Source of the DNA: JAWXBG01 sp034439875
GTDB lineage: Bacteria > Bacteroidota > Bacteroidia > Flavobacteriales_D > Sanyastnellaceae
Direction: 5' to 3'
NCBI GenBank assembly: GCA_034439875.1
Contig: JAWXBG010000097.1
Coordinates: 1-31,106, forward strand
DNA length: 31,106 nucleotides
Below are positions 22,718 to 31,049 of this stretch, in pieces. How positions within the stretch are numbered: the stretch's first letter is position 1; every line of letters begins with the position of its first letter. The notes under the pieces were generated by a model that saw only the letters and a list, made by a program, of their open reading frames with translations, was not told the origin of the DNA and searched no databases. A program made the translations under genes and the position numbers.

Positions 22718-24301
22718 ATGATTCAACAGTTGAGAAGATATTATGAAAGTCATCCGCTGACTTTCATTTTGTTTTGTGCTTTTTTTGTTCGACTGATTGC
22801 CGTGTTTTTTGCAAAGGGATACATGATGCACGACGATCATTTTCTCACAATAGAACCATCGTCCAGTTGGGCCGCAGCGAAGAACTTTAATGACTGGTTG
22901 CCGGGAATTGGGAATGTGAGAGAACATCCCGAACCTATTTCATTTTTCTATTTGGGATTTCTATTTGTCTTATTCAAGATATTTCAGTTTTTTGGTATAG
23001 AACATCCAGATACTCAGATGTATCTGATGAGACTTATTCATGCTGTGTATTCGCTTTTGGTGGTAGTGTACGCATGGAAGATTGTGGTTAGAATTTCTGG
23101 CGAAAAGCAGGCTCGAATGGTTGCTTGGCTTCTTGCCTTTATTGCAGTGATACCCAATTTTGCTACCCGAAACCTTGTTGAATTTGTTTGCATGCCACCG
23201 CTTTTAATTGGGCTTTATCATCTTTTGAAAAGTGGTGTTTTCCAACGTCGAACGCAAGACATAAGTACTCAAAGCCCGAAATTTTCAAATCTAATAGTGG
23301 GCTCACTCGTACTTGGACTGTCGGTGGGTTTCCGTTATCAGTTGGTTTTAGTTGCCTTCGGAGTGGGTCTTTGCATTTTGTATTACCGTCATTTTTTACA
23401 AGCCTTATTATTCGGTTTTATTGCCTTTATCGGATTTTTCATAACACAAGCAGATGACATTCTGTTGTGGGGTGGAGAACCATTTCAACATGTTTTCGGA
23501 TATTTCGAATACAACAAAACAAACGCGCTCAATTATCCGGGATCTCCCTATGCATACATAAGTTTCATTACACTTTTTCTTCTTCCGCCACTCGGATTTT
23601 TCTTGATGGTCGGGTTTTTTAGAAGCTGGAAAAAATATTTGTTCCTAACACTACCGGCATCCATATTTATTTTGTTTCATATCATTTACCCGAACAGACA
23701 AGAAAGATTTTTGCTTCCGATTCTTCCATTGGTCGTAATGGCAGGGTATATCGGTTGGGACGCCTTTGTAACGCAGTCGAAATATTGGATAACACGCGCC
23801 AAACTTCAAAGGGGTTTATGGGGTTTTTTTTGGGTGATCAACACCGCAGTCATGTTGGTTTTATGTGTTACTTATTCGAAGAGAAGTCAAGTGGAATCGA
23901 TGGTGTATTTGTATGAGCAAGGAGATTGCAAAAATTTCATTCGCGAGTTTTCTCACAAAGGAGGAGCCGCAATGCCACCTCAGTTTTATGTGTCAAACTG
24001 GTCATCTTATTATGAATTTGGAGAAAACGTGGATAAGGCTTCTTTAATCAAATCTATGGAGTCGGAAGAGGTGCGAACGAAGGGAAGCATGCACGAAAGA
24101 CCAGTACCGAATTATGTTTTATTTTACGATGAAACGAGATTATATGAGCGTGTAAATAGCATCAAGGAGTCTTTTCCAGGACTTGTTTTTTTTAAGATTA
24201 TTGAGCCGGGTTGGTTTGATTTGATGCTGAATAGGCTCAATGATAAAAACAGATTGGAAAAAGTATACATTTATAAGATTCCTGAAAATACCGAGAACTA
24301 G
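22718..24301 (+). CDS. GT-C family membrane glycosyltransferase (mannosyltransferase-like)
   Basis: A 527-residue polytopic membrane protein. I choose the ATG at 22718, ten bases after the carboxylase stop; a GTG at 22691 would add nine residues but overlap the upstream gene. About nine to eleven hydrophobic helices run from residue ~13 to ~390. The first luminal/periplasmic loop has MMHDDHF right after helix 1, the acidic motif of GT-C enzymes that use polyprenyl-phosphate sugars (GT22/GT39/GT83-like), and a later RQERFLLPILPL helix is typical of GT22-type mannosyltransferases. It probably adds a sugar to a lipid-linked glycan or to protein on the periplasmic side. A soluble C-terminal domain (~400-527) follows. 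Acceptor and donor are unknown. Confidence 0.82.
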   Translation: MIQQLRRYYESHPLTFILFCAFFVRLIAVFFAKGYMMHDDHFLTIEPSSSWAAAKNFNDWLPGIGNVREHPEPISFFYLGFLFVLFKIFQFFGIEHPDTQMYLMRLIHAVYSLLVVVYAWKIVVRISGEKQARMVAWLLAFIAVIPNFATRNLVEFVCMPPLLIGLYHLLKSGVFQRRTQDISTQSPKFSNLIVGSLVLGLSVGFRYQLVLVAFGVGLCILYYRHFLQALLFGFIAFIGFFITQADDILLWGGEPFQHVFGYFEYNKTNALNYPGSPYAYISFITLFLLPPLGFFLMVGFFRSWKKYLFLTLPASIFILFHIIYPNRQERFLLPILPLVVMAGYIGWDAFVTQSKYWITRAKLQRGLWGFFWVINTAVMLVLCVTYSKRSQVESMVYLYEQGDCKNFIREFSHKGGAAMPPQFYVSNWSSYYEFGENVDKASLIKSMESEEVRTKGSMHERPVPNYVLFYDETRLYERVNSIKESFPGLVFFKIIEPGWFDLMLNRLNDKNRLEKVYIYKIPENTEN

Positions 24302-24338
24302 ATGAGGTTTTTAGGAATCCATATAAGCACATTTTAAA

Positions 24339-25001
24339 ATGAAATATTTCAGTAAAGAATTTATTCAGTTCTACAAGGACCTTGCAGCAAGTAACGAGCG
24401 AGATTGGTTTTTAGTGAATAAGAAGCGCTATGAAGACCATGTAAAAATGCCATTCGTAAAATTTGTTTCAGATGTGATAACGGCGATGACAAAGTTGGAT
24501 AAGAATATGGCTATCGAACCGAAGGATGCGATATTCAGGATAAATCGCGACATCCGTTTTTCGAAGGACAAAAGCCCTTATAAATTGTATGCATCTGCAG
24601 CTATCGCTCCTGGTGGAAGAAAGGACATGGAATACCCTGGGATTTACCTTGAGCTCGGTCCTGAGAAGTTGGCACTTGCCGGTGGAGCGTATATGCCATC
24701 AAAGTTACTTCTCGAGAATATTCGCACCTCTATTGCCTCTAATCCGGCTGCATTCAACAAAATTCTAGCTGATAAAGATTTCGTGAAGCAATGCGGTAAA
24801 CTGCAGGGCGATGTGAACAAAATAATTGCACCTGAATTTCGAAGTGCGGCGGAAAAATGTCCTTTTATTTTCAATAAGCAGTTTTATTATTGGAAGGAGC
24901 TGTCACCAAACATAATCACTGGAGATGGGCTTTTGGAAAAGTTAGTTGAGACATACAAGGCATCTCAGATTTTGAACAAGTTTTTGATAAAATGTCTTTG
25001 A
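24339..25001 (+). CDS. DUF2461 family protein
   Basis: A 220-residue cytosolic protein of the DUF2461/TIGR02453 family. The N-terminal block KYFSKEFIQFYKDLAASNER (2-21) and the signature DAIFRINRDIRFSKDKSPYK (68-87) are diagnostic; a GIYLELGP strand (~100-107) and a helical C-terminal half complete the usual length. Function is not known for the family. It starts 37 bp after the glycosyltransferase stop and could be on the same transcript. It ends 22 bp from the stop of the convergent exonuclease gene, with no terminator visible between them, so the transcripts may overlap. Confidence 0.92.
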   Translation: MKYFSKEFIQFYKDLAASNERDWFLVNKKRYEDHVKMPFVKFVSDVITAMTKLDKNMAIEPKDAIFRINRDIRFSKDKSPYKLYASAAIAPGGRKDMEYPGIYLELGPEKLALAGGAYMPSKLLLENIRTSIASNPAAFNKILADKDFVKQCGKLQGDVNKIIAPEFRSAAEKCPFIFNKQFYYWKELSPNIITGDGLLEKLVETYKASQILNKFLIKCL

Positions 25002-25023
25002 TCCGAAATGGATAAGATATCAA

Positions 25024-26388
25024 TTATTCGTTGATCATGCTCAATTCACCCTGACGAAAGGAAAGAACTTTCATGCCTTTTGGTTTTTCGATATAGGCGT
25101 TGATGATTCCGTGTGTACTTTCCGAGGGTGAGAGGGGGATGAGCCATTCTTCCCATTGCGAAACCTTGGAAATTTGAACATCAATTGGCACAAAGCCATA
25201 TCCAACAGTACTTCCTTGATTTGTAAAAATAAAACCATATTCTTCTTTGGTGCGACCTTCAGATAAAATCACGTAAACGGTTTCCCTTATGGCGGCTTCC
25301 TTTAGTGCATCTCGGAGCAATTGATTGTGTGTTAATCGATCTGGAAGAACTTCATTGGCTAGTTCAAATGGCAGTCCAATCAGTTTGTGGTTGAGGCCGG
25401 CAAAATCGGCTATTTCGAGAAGCCAGTTGTGGGCATTAGATTTATTGTTGAAGAGTTTAATTGCACCGGATTTAGATTCGTTTTCATAAATCGCAAGTCG
25501 GTCAAAACCGTTTTGATCGGTGTACTGCATCACCGATAGTTTTCGAGGTCTTCTTTTTTGAGCTCGATTGTGTTTTGGCCAGTGTTTTCTGATCTCCTGA
25601 TCTTCTAACAGTAAAGCGATGAGTTCATTTCCGGTGAGAATATGATCGAGGTTATATATTTCTTTTAGGAAGTCTTGCTGCTTGGAACTTTCGAGACCTT
25701 GAGAGAAATGCTGTTGCACTCGTTTTCTAATATTTCGGGCTTTACCGATGTATAGTGGCTTCAATTGACGATCGAGCAAAAAATAGACTCCCGTAACTTG
25801 GGGTAGTTTTTGAAATGCTTCGAGGCTCACGTTGTTGGGCAAATAGATTTCAGGAGAAGAACGTGTTACGAACTTTAAAACGTCTTTTTCACTCAACTCC
25901 TCAAGGCAGCGATGCAAGAGTTCAACAGTGGCAGAAGCATCACCATGAGCTCGGTGGGCTGCTAGGTTGCGTATTTCCATTTGCCTGCACAAGTTTTCTA
26001 GACCATAACTTTTCATTCCCGGAAAAGCTTTTTTGCTCAAGCGCACAGTACACATTCGCTGGGGTTTCCAATCGATTCCCGAACTTGAAAAGGATTCTTT
26101 GATGAAAGAATAATCGAAGTTTACGTTGTGAGCTACAAAAACACCTTGATTTAAAAAATCGAATAGCTCATCCGCAATGTCATCAAATTCAGGAGCTCTT
26201 CGCACCATTTCGTTGGTAATTCCGGTAAGTGCAGAGATGTAAGGAGGAATAGATACACTAGGCTTGATAAGGCTTTGAAAAGTGTCTATGATCTTTTTTC
26301 CATCGCTAAGAATTACAGCAATTTCTGTAATTCCATTACCAGAGGCATGACCACCAGTAGTTTCTATATCTGTAACAGCGTAAATCAT
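25024..26388 (-). CDS. DEDDh exonuclease fused to a GIY-YIG nuclease domain
   Basis: A 454-residue protein with two nuclease domains. I choose the ATG at 26388 because it gives MIYAVTDIETTGG, the usual start of DnaQ-like exonucleases; the open frame continues upstream to 26505 but that part is read through a dispersed repeat. Residues ~1-165 are a 3'-5' exonuclease of the epsilon (DnaQ) type: Asp7 and Glu9, Asp92 in NVNFDYSF, His145 and Asp150 (HxxxxD), so all catalytic residues are present. Residues ~198-275 are a GIY-YIG domain like that of UvrC/Cho: TGVYFL, LYIGKARNIRKRVQQHF and LLEDQEIRKHWPKHN. The C-terminal ~180 residues are of unknown role. Such fusions are known in several phyla. A role in DNA repair or proofreading is likely; the substrate is not known. 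Confidence 0.9.
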   Translation of the reverse strand: MIYAVTDIETTGGHASGNGITEIAVILSDGKKIIDTFQSLIKPSVSIPPYISALTGITNEMVRRAPEFDDIADELFDFLNQGVFVAHNVNFDYSFIKESFSSSGIDWKPQRMCTVRLSKKAFPGMKSYGLENLCRQMEIRNLAAHRAHGDASATVELLHRCLEELSEKDVLKFVTRSSPEIYLPNNVSLEAFQKLPQVTGVYFLLDRQLKPLYIGKARNIRKRVQQHFSQGLESSKQQDFLKEIYNLDHILTGNELIALLLEDQEIRKHWPKHNRAQKRRPRKLSVMQYTDQNGFDRLAIYENESKSGAIKLFNNKSNAHNWLLEIADFAGLNHKLIGLPFELANEVLPDRLTHNQLLRDALKEAAIRETVYVILSEGRTKEEYGFIFTNQGSTVGYGFVPIDVQISKVSQWEEWLIPLSPSESTHGIINAYIEKPKGMKVLSFRQGELSMINE

Positions 26389-26476
26389 ATCAAACTTTCG
26401 GAATATGGACGCTAAAGATCGATTTTTATGTACCCTTAGGCCAAATATTAGCACGCCTTTCTGTGCACAGTACTTG

Positions 26477-26538
26477 TTATTCCAATTCTGATTTAAATAG
26501 TCCAACTCATTTTTATAAGCGTGAAGTAGTAAATGCCA
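26477..26538 (-). repeat. Family-1 dispersed repeat, copy F (short, inverted)
   Basis: On the minus strand the order is GGCATTTACTACTTCA, then GTTGGACTATTTAAATCAG and AATTGGAATAA. Like copy D it lacks the internal hairpin. Its tail points to the exonuclease gene and accounts for the MDYLNQNW-like start of the upstream open frame. Confidence 0.68.
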
Positions 26539-26547
26539 GTAAACCTA

Positions 26548-26627
26548 GGATCCGCATCGGGAATCGTGATGAAGAGCTAAAATCCTAAGATGGTACGTCT
26601 CGCAATAGATTTCTCATGCTGATTCTG
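26548..26627. repeat. Family-2 repeat, long diverged copy
   Basis: The arms AGGATCCGCATCGGGAATC and the ATAGATTTCTCATGCTGATT text match the two arms of the palindrome at 6283-6333 with a few changes, while the inner part (GATGAAGAGCTAAAATCCTA) matches 5955-5975. This shows a full unit of about 80 bp, of which the 51 bp form is an internal deletion. Confidence 0.6.
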
Positions 26628-26764
26628 TTTTTAAAGATTATGAGGCCATTACGCAAGGTAAGGGAGTGTTCCTTAAACAATTGAATTTTCAGTGTTCAAT
26701 AGATTGCATCTGCAAAATCGGGGTTTAAAGGCATTTCATTACATTCGCATATCAAGAAAAGAGT

Positions 26765-27700
26765 ATGAAGAAGATCATTTTATTCCTTTTACTGTGTGGA
26801 GTCAGCTCTGCCATTTTCGCCCAAAGCAAAAATGCGAATGGACGATATTCTTATTCAGGAGGTCTGAATTTGTTCACTTTTGATGATGAAGAAGAGGAGG
26901 AAGATCAAGAGGAAGTAGATCCATACAGAGGTTGGAGTATAGGATTGAATCTGGGTGGATATGTCGGTTCAAAAAAGACAGGCAATTTTTATAATGGAAC
27001 TTGTGCTTATAATTTGCTTGAGGATCCAAATGATGTACAGTGTTTTGACATTGAGCAGCGGTTGAATTTGAATTTTAATGAAACGAATTACATCAATTCA
27101 TATTTCGGGAGTACGAATTTTTTTCTGCCTTCCGATGCCTATCCAACACTGATGCGTTACAATCCGGCGTTTCTTCTTGGCTTTCAATTGAAGTTTTCTT
27201 TCAACAGGGATGCGGCATTTGTGTTTAATACGAATGTGGCGAGGCTCAGGGCTATTGATCAGTTCACCATTCAATTTGTTGGAACCCCCATTCCACAAAA
27301 TGGACAAGCAGATGTGAGATTATTTCAGATTGTTGGCAAAGAAGATCGCTTGAACTTTAATCTGGGATATAGACAAGGATTTATGATTAATGATCTTTTG
27401 AATTTTTACATTCAGATGGGTGGTAGTGTTTTGGGGACCAAGGTTATGGGAAATGAAGTGACTGTGGGTGATAGGACTTATGAGCTTATGATTGGAGCCA
27501 ATAATCCGAACCAAATCATAACATATCAACCTCGAACAGAATTTGGATTCGGTTATTACATCGCTGCAGGTGTGGAGCTATTCACCACAAATCGTTTTAC
27601 GGCGGATATCAGTCTTGGCTTTTCTAAGGACAAGATGGTATTGATCACTTATGAAGAGAAAGGTTGGAATAAGTGGTTGCAGGCAACGGTGACGATGTAG
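26765..27700 (+). CDS. Probable outer-membrane beta-barrel protein, function unknown
   Basis: A 311-residue exported protein. Residues 1-19 are a signal peptide (ending AIFAQ). An acidic stretch DDEEEEEDQEEVD (~39-51) follows the short N-terminal region. The rest has alternating strands rich in Gly and aromatic residues (WSIGLNLGGYVGSKKTG, AFLLGFQLKFSFNRDAAFVF, DRLNFNLGYRQGFMI, FGFGYYIAAGVELFTTNRFT), as in eight- to ten-stranded outer-membrane barrels. No specific family is recognised. It is flanked by dispersed repeats on the left and a short repeat tail on the right and seems to be a single-gene unit. Confidence 0.8.
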   Translation: MKKIILFLLLCGVSSAIFAQSKNANGRYSYSGGLNLFTFDDEEEEEDQEEVDPYRGWSIGLNLGGYVGSKKTGNFYNGTCAYNLLEDPNDVQCFDIEQRLNLNFNETNYINSYFGSTNFFLPSDAYPTLMRYNPAFLLGFQLKFSFNRDAAFVFNTNVARLRAIDQFTIQFVGTPIPQNGQADVRLFQIVGKEDRLNFNLGYRQGFMINDLLNFYIQMGGSVLGTKVMGNEVTVGDRTYELMIGANNPNQIITYQPRTEFGFGYYIAAGVELFTTNRFTADISLGFSKDKMVLITYEEKGWNKWLQATVTM

Positions 27701-27833
27701 GGTGTTTTTTTACGGAAGAAAACATTCACCATGAGTCTAGGAGGAATAAAAAGCGCTCATATTTAATAGGTCAAATGGCAGATGTTACCATAAAGCTAAA
27801 AAAATAATTTTAGAGACAGTGATGAAAGTTAAG

Positions 27834-27853
27834 AAGCAGAATTGGTATAAAAT
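27834..27853 (+). repeat. Solo tail of the family-1 repeat (copy G)
   Basis: AAGCAGAATTGGTATAAAAT at 27834-27853 is identical over 20 bases to the tail of copy D (19619-19638). The rest of the element is missing. Confidence 0.6.
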
Positions 27854-27948
27854 TCATTGCTCAGTAAGTGGTCTACTTTTTCGTGCAATTTCTATTCAAG
27901 TTCAGATCCAAGAAGAAGATGAAGAAGTAAAGCCAAAAAATATTTGTT

Positions 27949-28260
27949 GTGCTTGATATTACTGTAAATGAGTCAATTATATACGAGCAGTGCAGAATAA
28001 ATATAGAACCGATAATTCAAAAGTGTGGCGGGAAATATTTGGTCCGTTCTGGTGGAATGGCATTTGAGGAAGACCCTGATGTGAAAGTTATTCCACTAGA
28101 AGAAGATTGGAATCCGAACAGACTAATAATTATTGAATGGGATTCAATTGAGGAACTCCAAAAATTTACAAGCTCTGATGAATATAAGAAAGTTGCTCTG
28201 CTCAGAGAAAAATCGGCGACAACAAAATCGATTATTGTGAGGGAATATTTGCAAAATTAG
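27949..28260 (+). CDS. DUF1330 family protein, start uncertain, possibly broken
   Basis: A 103-residue reading from a GTG at 27949. The family features of DUF1330 are clear: VLDITVNE, YEQCRINIEPIIQKCGGKYL, then VRSGG, LEEDWNPNRLIIIEWDSIEE and a C-terminal SIIVREYL strand. Family members usually begin five to eight residues before the VLDI strand. The frame upstream reads S-Q-K-I-F-V-V-L-D, but before that is an in-frame TAA (27928-27930) preceded by ATG-AAG-AAG (27919-27927). Thus the natural-looking start M-K-K is separated from the body by a stop codon. Either the gene uses GTG or another weak start and loses part of the first strand, or it is a recent pseudogene with a nonsense mutation at codon 4. 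Function of the family is unknown (dimeric ferredoxin-like fold). Confidence 0.65.
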   Translation: MLDITVNESIIYEQCRINIEPIIQKCGGKYLVRSGGMAFEEDPDVKVIPLEEDWNPNRLIIIEWDSIEELQKFTSSDEYKKVALLREKSATTKSIIVREYLQN

Positions 28261-28586
28261 TTTCTAAGACTCACAGAAAATTAAAAGCCAGAACTTATCT
28301 GTAATAGGCGTTCGGTAGTGCGTCTGAGAATATTTTGAGGTAGATCTGCGATTTCGTGTGTATGCATCTTTTCAAGAAAGGCAGCCCATTCGTATCTCAA
28401 ACTTTATTTTGAACAATTCGCTCTCACATGAAACTTATCTATGCTAAGCTGCACGGGAACGACAATAATGTATTGGTGAAAAAGGTGTTAAATGAGAAAT
28501 TTATTTGACCGATCCCTTGACCCTTTTTGGGTAATCCAAAGCACCTTATTATGACGGTCATTTGTTGTAATTAAAACTACAGCACT
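28261..28586. other. Intergenic region, no gene supported
   Basis: In these 326 bp I see no repeat and no promoter consensus. A 26-codon frame at 28428-28508 (MKLIYAKLHGNDNNVLVKKV...) reads like protein, but is too short to call; it could be a gene fragment. Confidence 0.5.
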
Positions 28587-31040
28587 TTGAAACACTTGTC
28601 TGCATTTCTATTGGCACTCACAATTTCGATTGTGGCTGCGGCTCAAGTCCCCCAAGGTTTCAACTATCAGGCAGTCATTCGCAATGCTGAAGGCGACATC
28701 ATGGTCAACCAAAACGCCAACATCAAGTTCACAATACGAACCACACTTTCAGGAATCACTTTGATTAAATATCAAGAAGCACAGCCGCTCGTTACCAATG
28801 AATTTGGTTTGATAAATTGTGTGATTGGAAATGGAACAGTGTTACAAGGAAGTATGACTTCTGTTGACTGGGATAGTGGAAATCGTTATTTGAGAGTTGA
28901 GGGGGATATGGGTAATGGGTTTGTAGATATGGGAACACAGCAAATGATGAGTGTGCCTTATGCCCTTCATGCCGAGCAAGCAGATAATGCTACGGAAGCA
29001 TGGAGCAAAATGGGAAACGCTGCCACTATTGATACCACGAGCTTTATCGGAACAACGGACAATGTCCCTTTCAACATAAGAGTGAACAATCAGAAAGCTG
29101 GTAGGATTGATCATTTGCTGCACAACACTTTTTATGGATACTTGTCAGGCAACGCGAATTCAACAGGAAACTCAAATACTGCCCATGGAACCAATGCACT
29201 CTGCACCAATGTGGGCGGAAGCAACGGCACTGCTATCGGTTTTAATGCGATGCGTTATGTTTATAATACCGCCGCATCCTACACAAATTATTCTGTAGCC
29301 GTCGGTTATGAAGCACTCAGGGGTTCGACCACTGCTGCCAACAATACGGGCAACTACAATACGGCACTCGGTTATCAATCACTCTGGGGCAACAACTTCG
29401 GAGCAGATAACACTGCTGCGGGATATCACGCACTTTATTCTAACACCATCGGCATAAGCAACACGGCCATCGGCAGGGATGCACTTACTTCCAACATAGA
29501 TGGCGACTACAACACTGCCAGTGGAATGGGTGCACTCGCTGACAATATTTCGGGAGTATTCAATACTGCTTGTGGACACCAGGCACTTGCCTCAAACCTT
29601 GGCAGTCGCAATACTGCCAGTGGAACCAATGCACTTTACACCAATGTGGGCGGAAGCAACGGCACAGCCATTGGTTATAATGCGATGCGTTATGCCAACA
29701 GTACCACCGCAACATACACAAATTATTCTGTAGCCGTCGGTTATGAAGCGCTCAGGGGTTCTACCACGGCTGCCAACAACACCGGCAACTACAATACGGC
29801 ACTTGGTTATCAATCACTCATAGGCAACAACTTCGGAGCAGATAACACCGCTGCGGGATATCACGCACTTTATTCTAACACGATCGGCATAAGCAACACG
29901 GCCATTGGCAGGGATGCACTTACTTCCAACATAGATGGCGACTACAACACTGCCAGCGGAATGGGTGCACTCGCAGACAATATTTCGGGTGTATTCAATA
30001 CTGCCAATGGACACCAGGCACTTACCTCCAACAACGTGGGCAATCGCAATACTGCCAGCGGAACCAATGCACTCTACACCAATGTGGGCGGAAGCAACGG
30101 CACAGCCATTGGTTATAATGCGATGCGTTATGCCAACAGTACCAACGCATCCTACACAAATTATTCTGTAGCAGTTGGCTTTGAAGCACTCAGAGGGTTG
30201 ACCAATGCGGCCAACAATACGGGCAACTACAATACGGCACTTGGTTATCAATCTCTAACGGTTAATTCAACAGGCAACAACAACACAGGTTGTGGCTACA
30301 TCGCTTTAAGTGACAATACCATAGGAACTTCAAACACAGCGTTTGGCTACGCAGCGTTGTACAACAATACCACAGGAACAAACAACACAGCAGTGGGCAG
30401 AAGTGCATATTTTGATGTGTTAACTCTGGACAATACAACCTGCCTTGGCCGTGCAGCAGGTGGCGTGGTAGATGCAAGCAATCGTGTTGAGATTGGAAAC
30501 ACCAGCGTCAGCGTGATTGCGGGTCAAGTTGGCTGGAGCACATACAGCGATGCGCGCATCAAAGACAATGTGCAGGACGACGTTCCTGGTCTGGACTTCA
30601 TTGCCAAACTGCGACCTGTTACATACAACCTCAACATTCACCGCGAGAATGAAATGGTGCATGCCGACAAAGAGAAATACGAAGGCGACTGGCAAGGCAA
30701 ATACGATATAGAAAAAATAAAGATGACTGGCTTCCTTGCGCAAGAAGTGGAGCAGGCGGCCAAAGAGTTAGGTTATGATTTTAGTGGAGTGCAGATTCCA
30801 GATAATGCAAACGATTTGTACTCCATTCGCTACTCAGATTTTGTAATGCCGCTAGTGAAAGGTATGCAAGAACAGCAGCAGATGATTGAAGAACTCATGG
30901 TCGAAAATACTGGTTTGAAGAATGCTGGTTCAGCCATGAAAATTGAAACTACGGAATTGGAAAAGTCTATTGAAGAATTGAAAGTTTTGCTGGCCCAGCA
31001 GCAATCACAAATTAATGCTCTAATTGCAGTTTCCAAATAA
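28587..31040 (+). CDS. Secreted tail-fibre-like protein with S74 chaperone domain and tandem beta-roll repeats
   Basis: An 817-residue exported protein starting at TTG (28587); an in-frame stop lies 13 bases upstream and no ATG is near. Residues 1-19 are a signal peptide (AAAQ), then VPQGFNYQAVIRNAEGDIM, a common N-terminal module of Bacteroidota secreted proteins (~20-130). Residues ~175-615 are repeats of the type NTAxGxxAL, as in YadA-like head or fibre beta-rolls. Within them, units of 145-146 residues are tandemly repeated (see the repeat entry). Residues ~632-770 are the peptidase S74 intramolecular chaperone domain, with YSDARIKDNV (653-662, Ser-Asp and Lys658 catalytic core) and MTGFLAQEVEQA. 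A coiled coil (~760-812) ends the protein. In phage fibres this domain trimerises and cuts itself off; the same is likely here. Role: surface or released fibre, function unknown. Confidence 0.88.
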   Translation: MKHLSAFLLALTISIVAAAQVPQGFNYQAVIRNAEGDIMVNQNANIKFTIRTTLSGITLIKYQEAQPLVTNEFGLINCVIGNGTVLQGSMTSVDWDSGNRYLRVEGDMGNGFVDMGTQQMMSVPYALHAEQADNATEAWSKMGNAATIDTTSFIGTTDNVPFNIRVNNQKAGRIDHLLHNTFYGYLSGNANSTGNSNTAHGTNALCTNVGGSNGTAIGFNAMRYVYNTAASYTNYSVAVGYEALRGSTTAANNTGNYNTALGYQSLWGNNFGADNTAAGYHALYSNTIGISNTAIGRDALTSNIDGDYNTASGMGALADNISGVFNTACGHQALASNLGSRNTASGTNALYTNVGGSNGTAIGYNAMRYANSTTATYTNYSVAVGYEALRGSTTAANNTGNYNTALGYQSLIGNNFGADNTAAGYHALYSNTIGISNTAIGRDALTSNIDGDYNTASGMGALADNISGVFNTANGHQALTSNNVGNRNTASGTNALYTNVGGSNGTAIGYNAMRYANSTNASYTNYSVAVGFEALRGLTNAANNTGNYNTALGYQSLTVNSTGNNNTGCGYIALSDNTIGTSNTAFGYAALYNNTTGTNNTAVGRSAYFDVLTLDNTTCLGRAAGGVVDASNRVEIGNTSVSVIAGQVGWSTYSDARIKDNVQDDVPGLDFIAKLRPVTYNLNIHRENEMVHADKEKYEGDWQGKYDIEKIKMTGFLAQEVEQAAKELGYDFSGVQIPDNANDLYSIRYSDFVMPLVKGMQEQQQMIEELMVENTGLKNAGSAMKIETTELEKSIEELKVLLAQQQSQINALIAVSK
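29170..30258 (+). repeat. In-gene tandem repeats of 435-438 bp
   Basis: The segment from CAACTACAATACGGCACT occurs at 29351, 29786 and 30224, giving unit lengths of 435 and 438 bp (145 and 146 codons). A partial unit lies before 29351 (29188 matches 29623, again 435 bp), and the third unit diverges after about 30258. Identity is very high at the DNA level, including synonymous positions, so the duplication is recent or kept uniform by recombination. Confidence 0.9.
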
Positions 31041-31049
31041 TAAAATAAT

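Larger units (their letters stand above)
26389..26764. other. Intergenic region with repeat remnants
   Basis: No gene is supported. It holds a short inverted family-1 copy (26477-26538) and a long diverged family-2 copy (26548-26627). TACATTCG at 26740-26747, 17 bases before the next ATG, is one base off the TAnnTTTG -10 and may be the promoter of 26765-27700. Confidence 0.6.

Noticed and set aside
1..27853. CRISPR array as explanation for the short repeats
   Set aside because: The copies are scattered, not evenly spaced, and in both orientations, with no spacers or cas genes.
28428..28508. 26-codon frame between the DUF1330 and fibre genes
   Set aside because: It is too short and has no ribosome site, terminator or known family; kept only as a note in the gap entry.
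29172..30251. Several antisense frames within the fibre gene, repeated in series
   Set aside because: They are shadows of the tandem repeats on the other strand; the sense frame has signal peptide and S74 domain.
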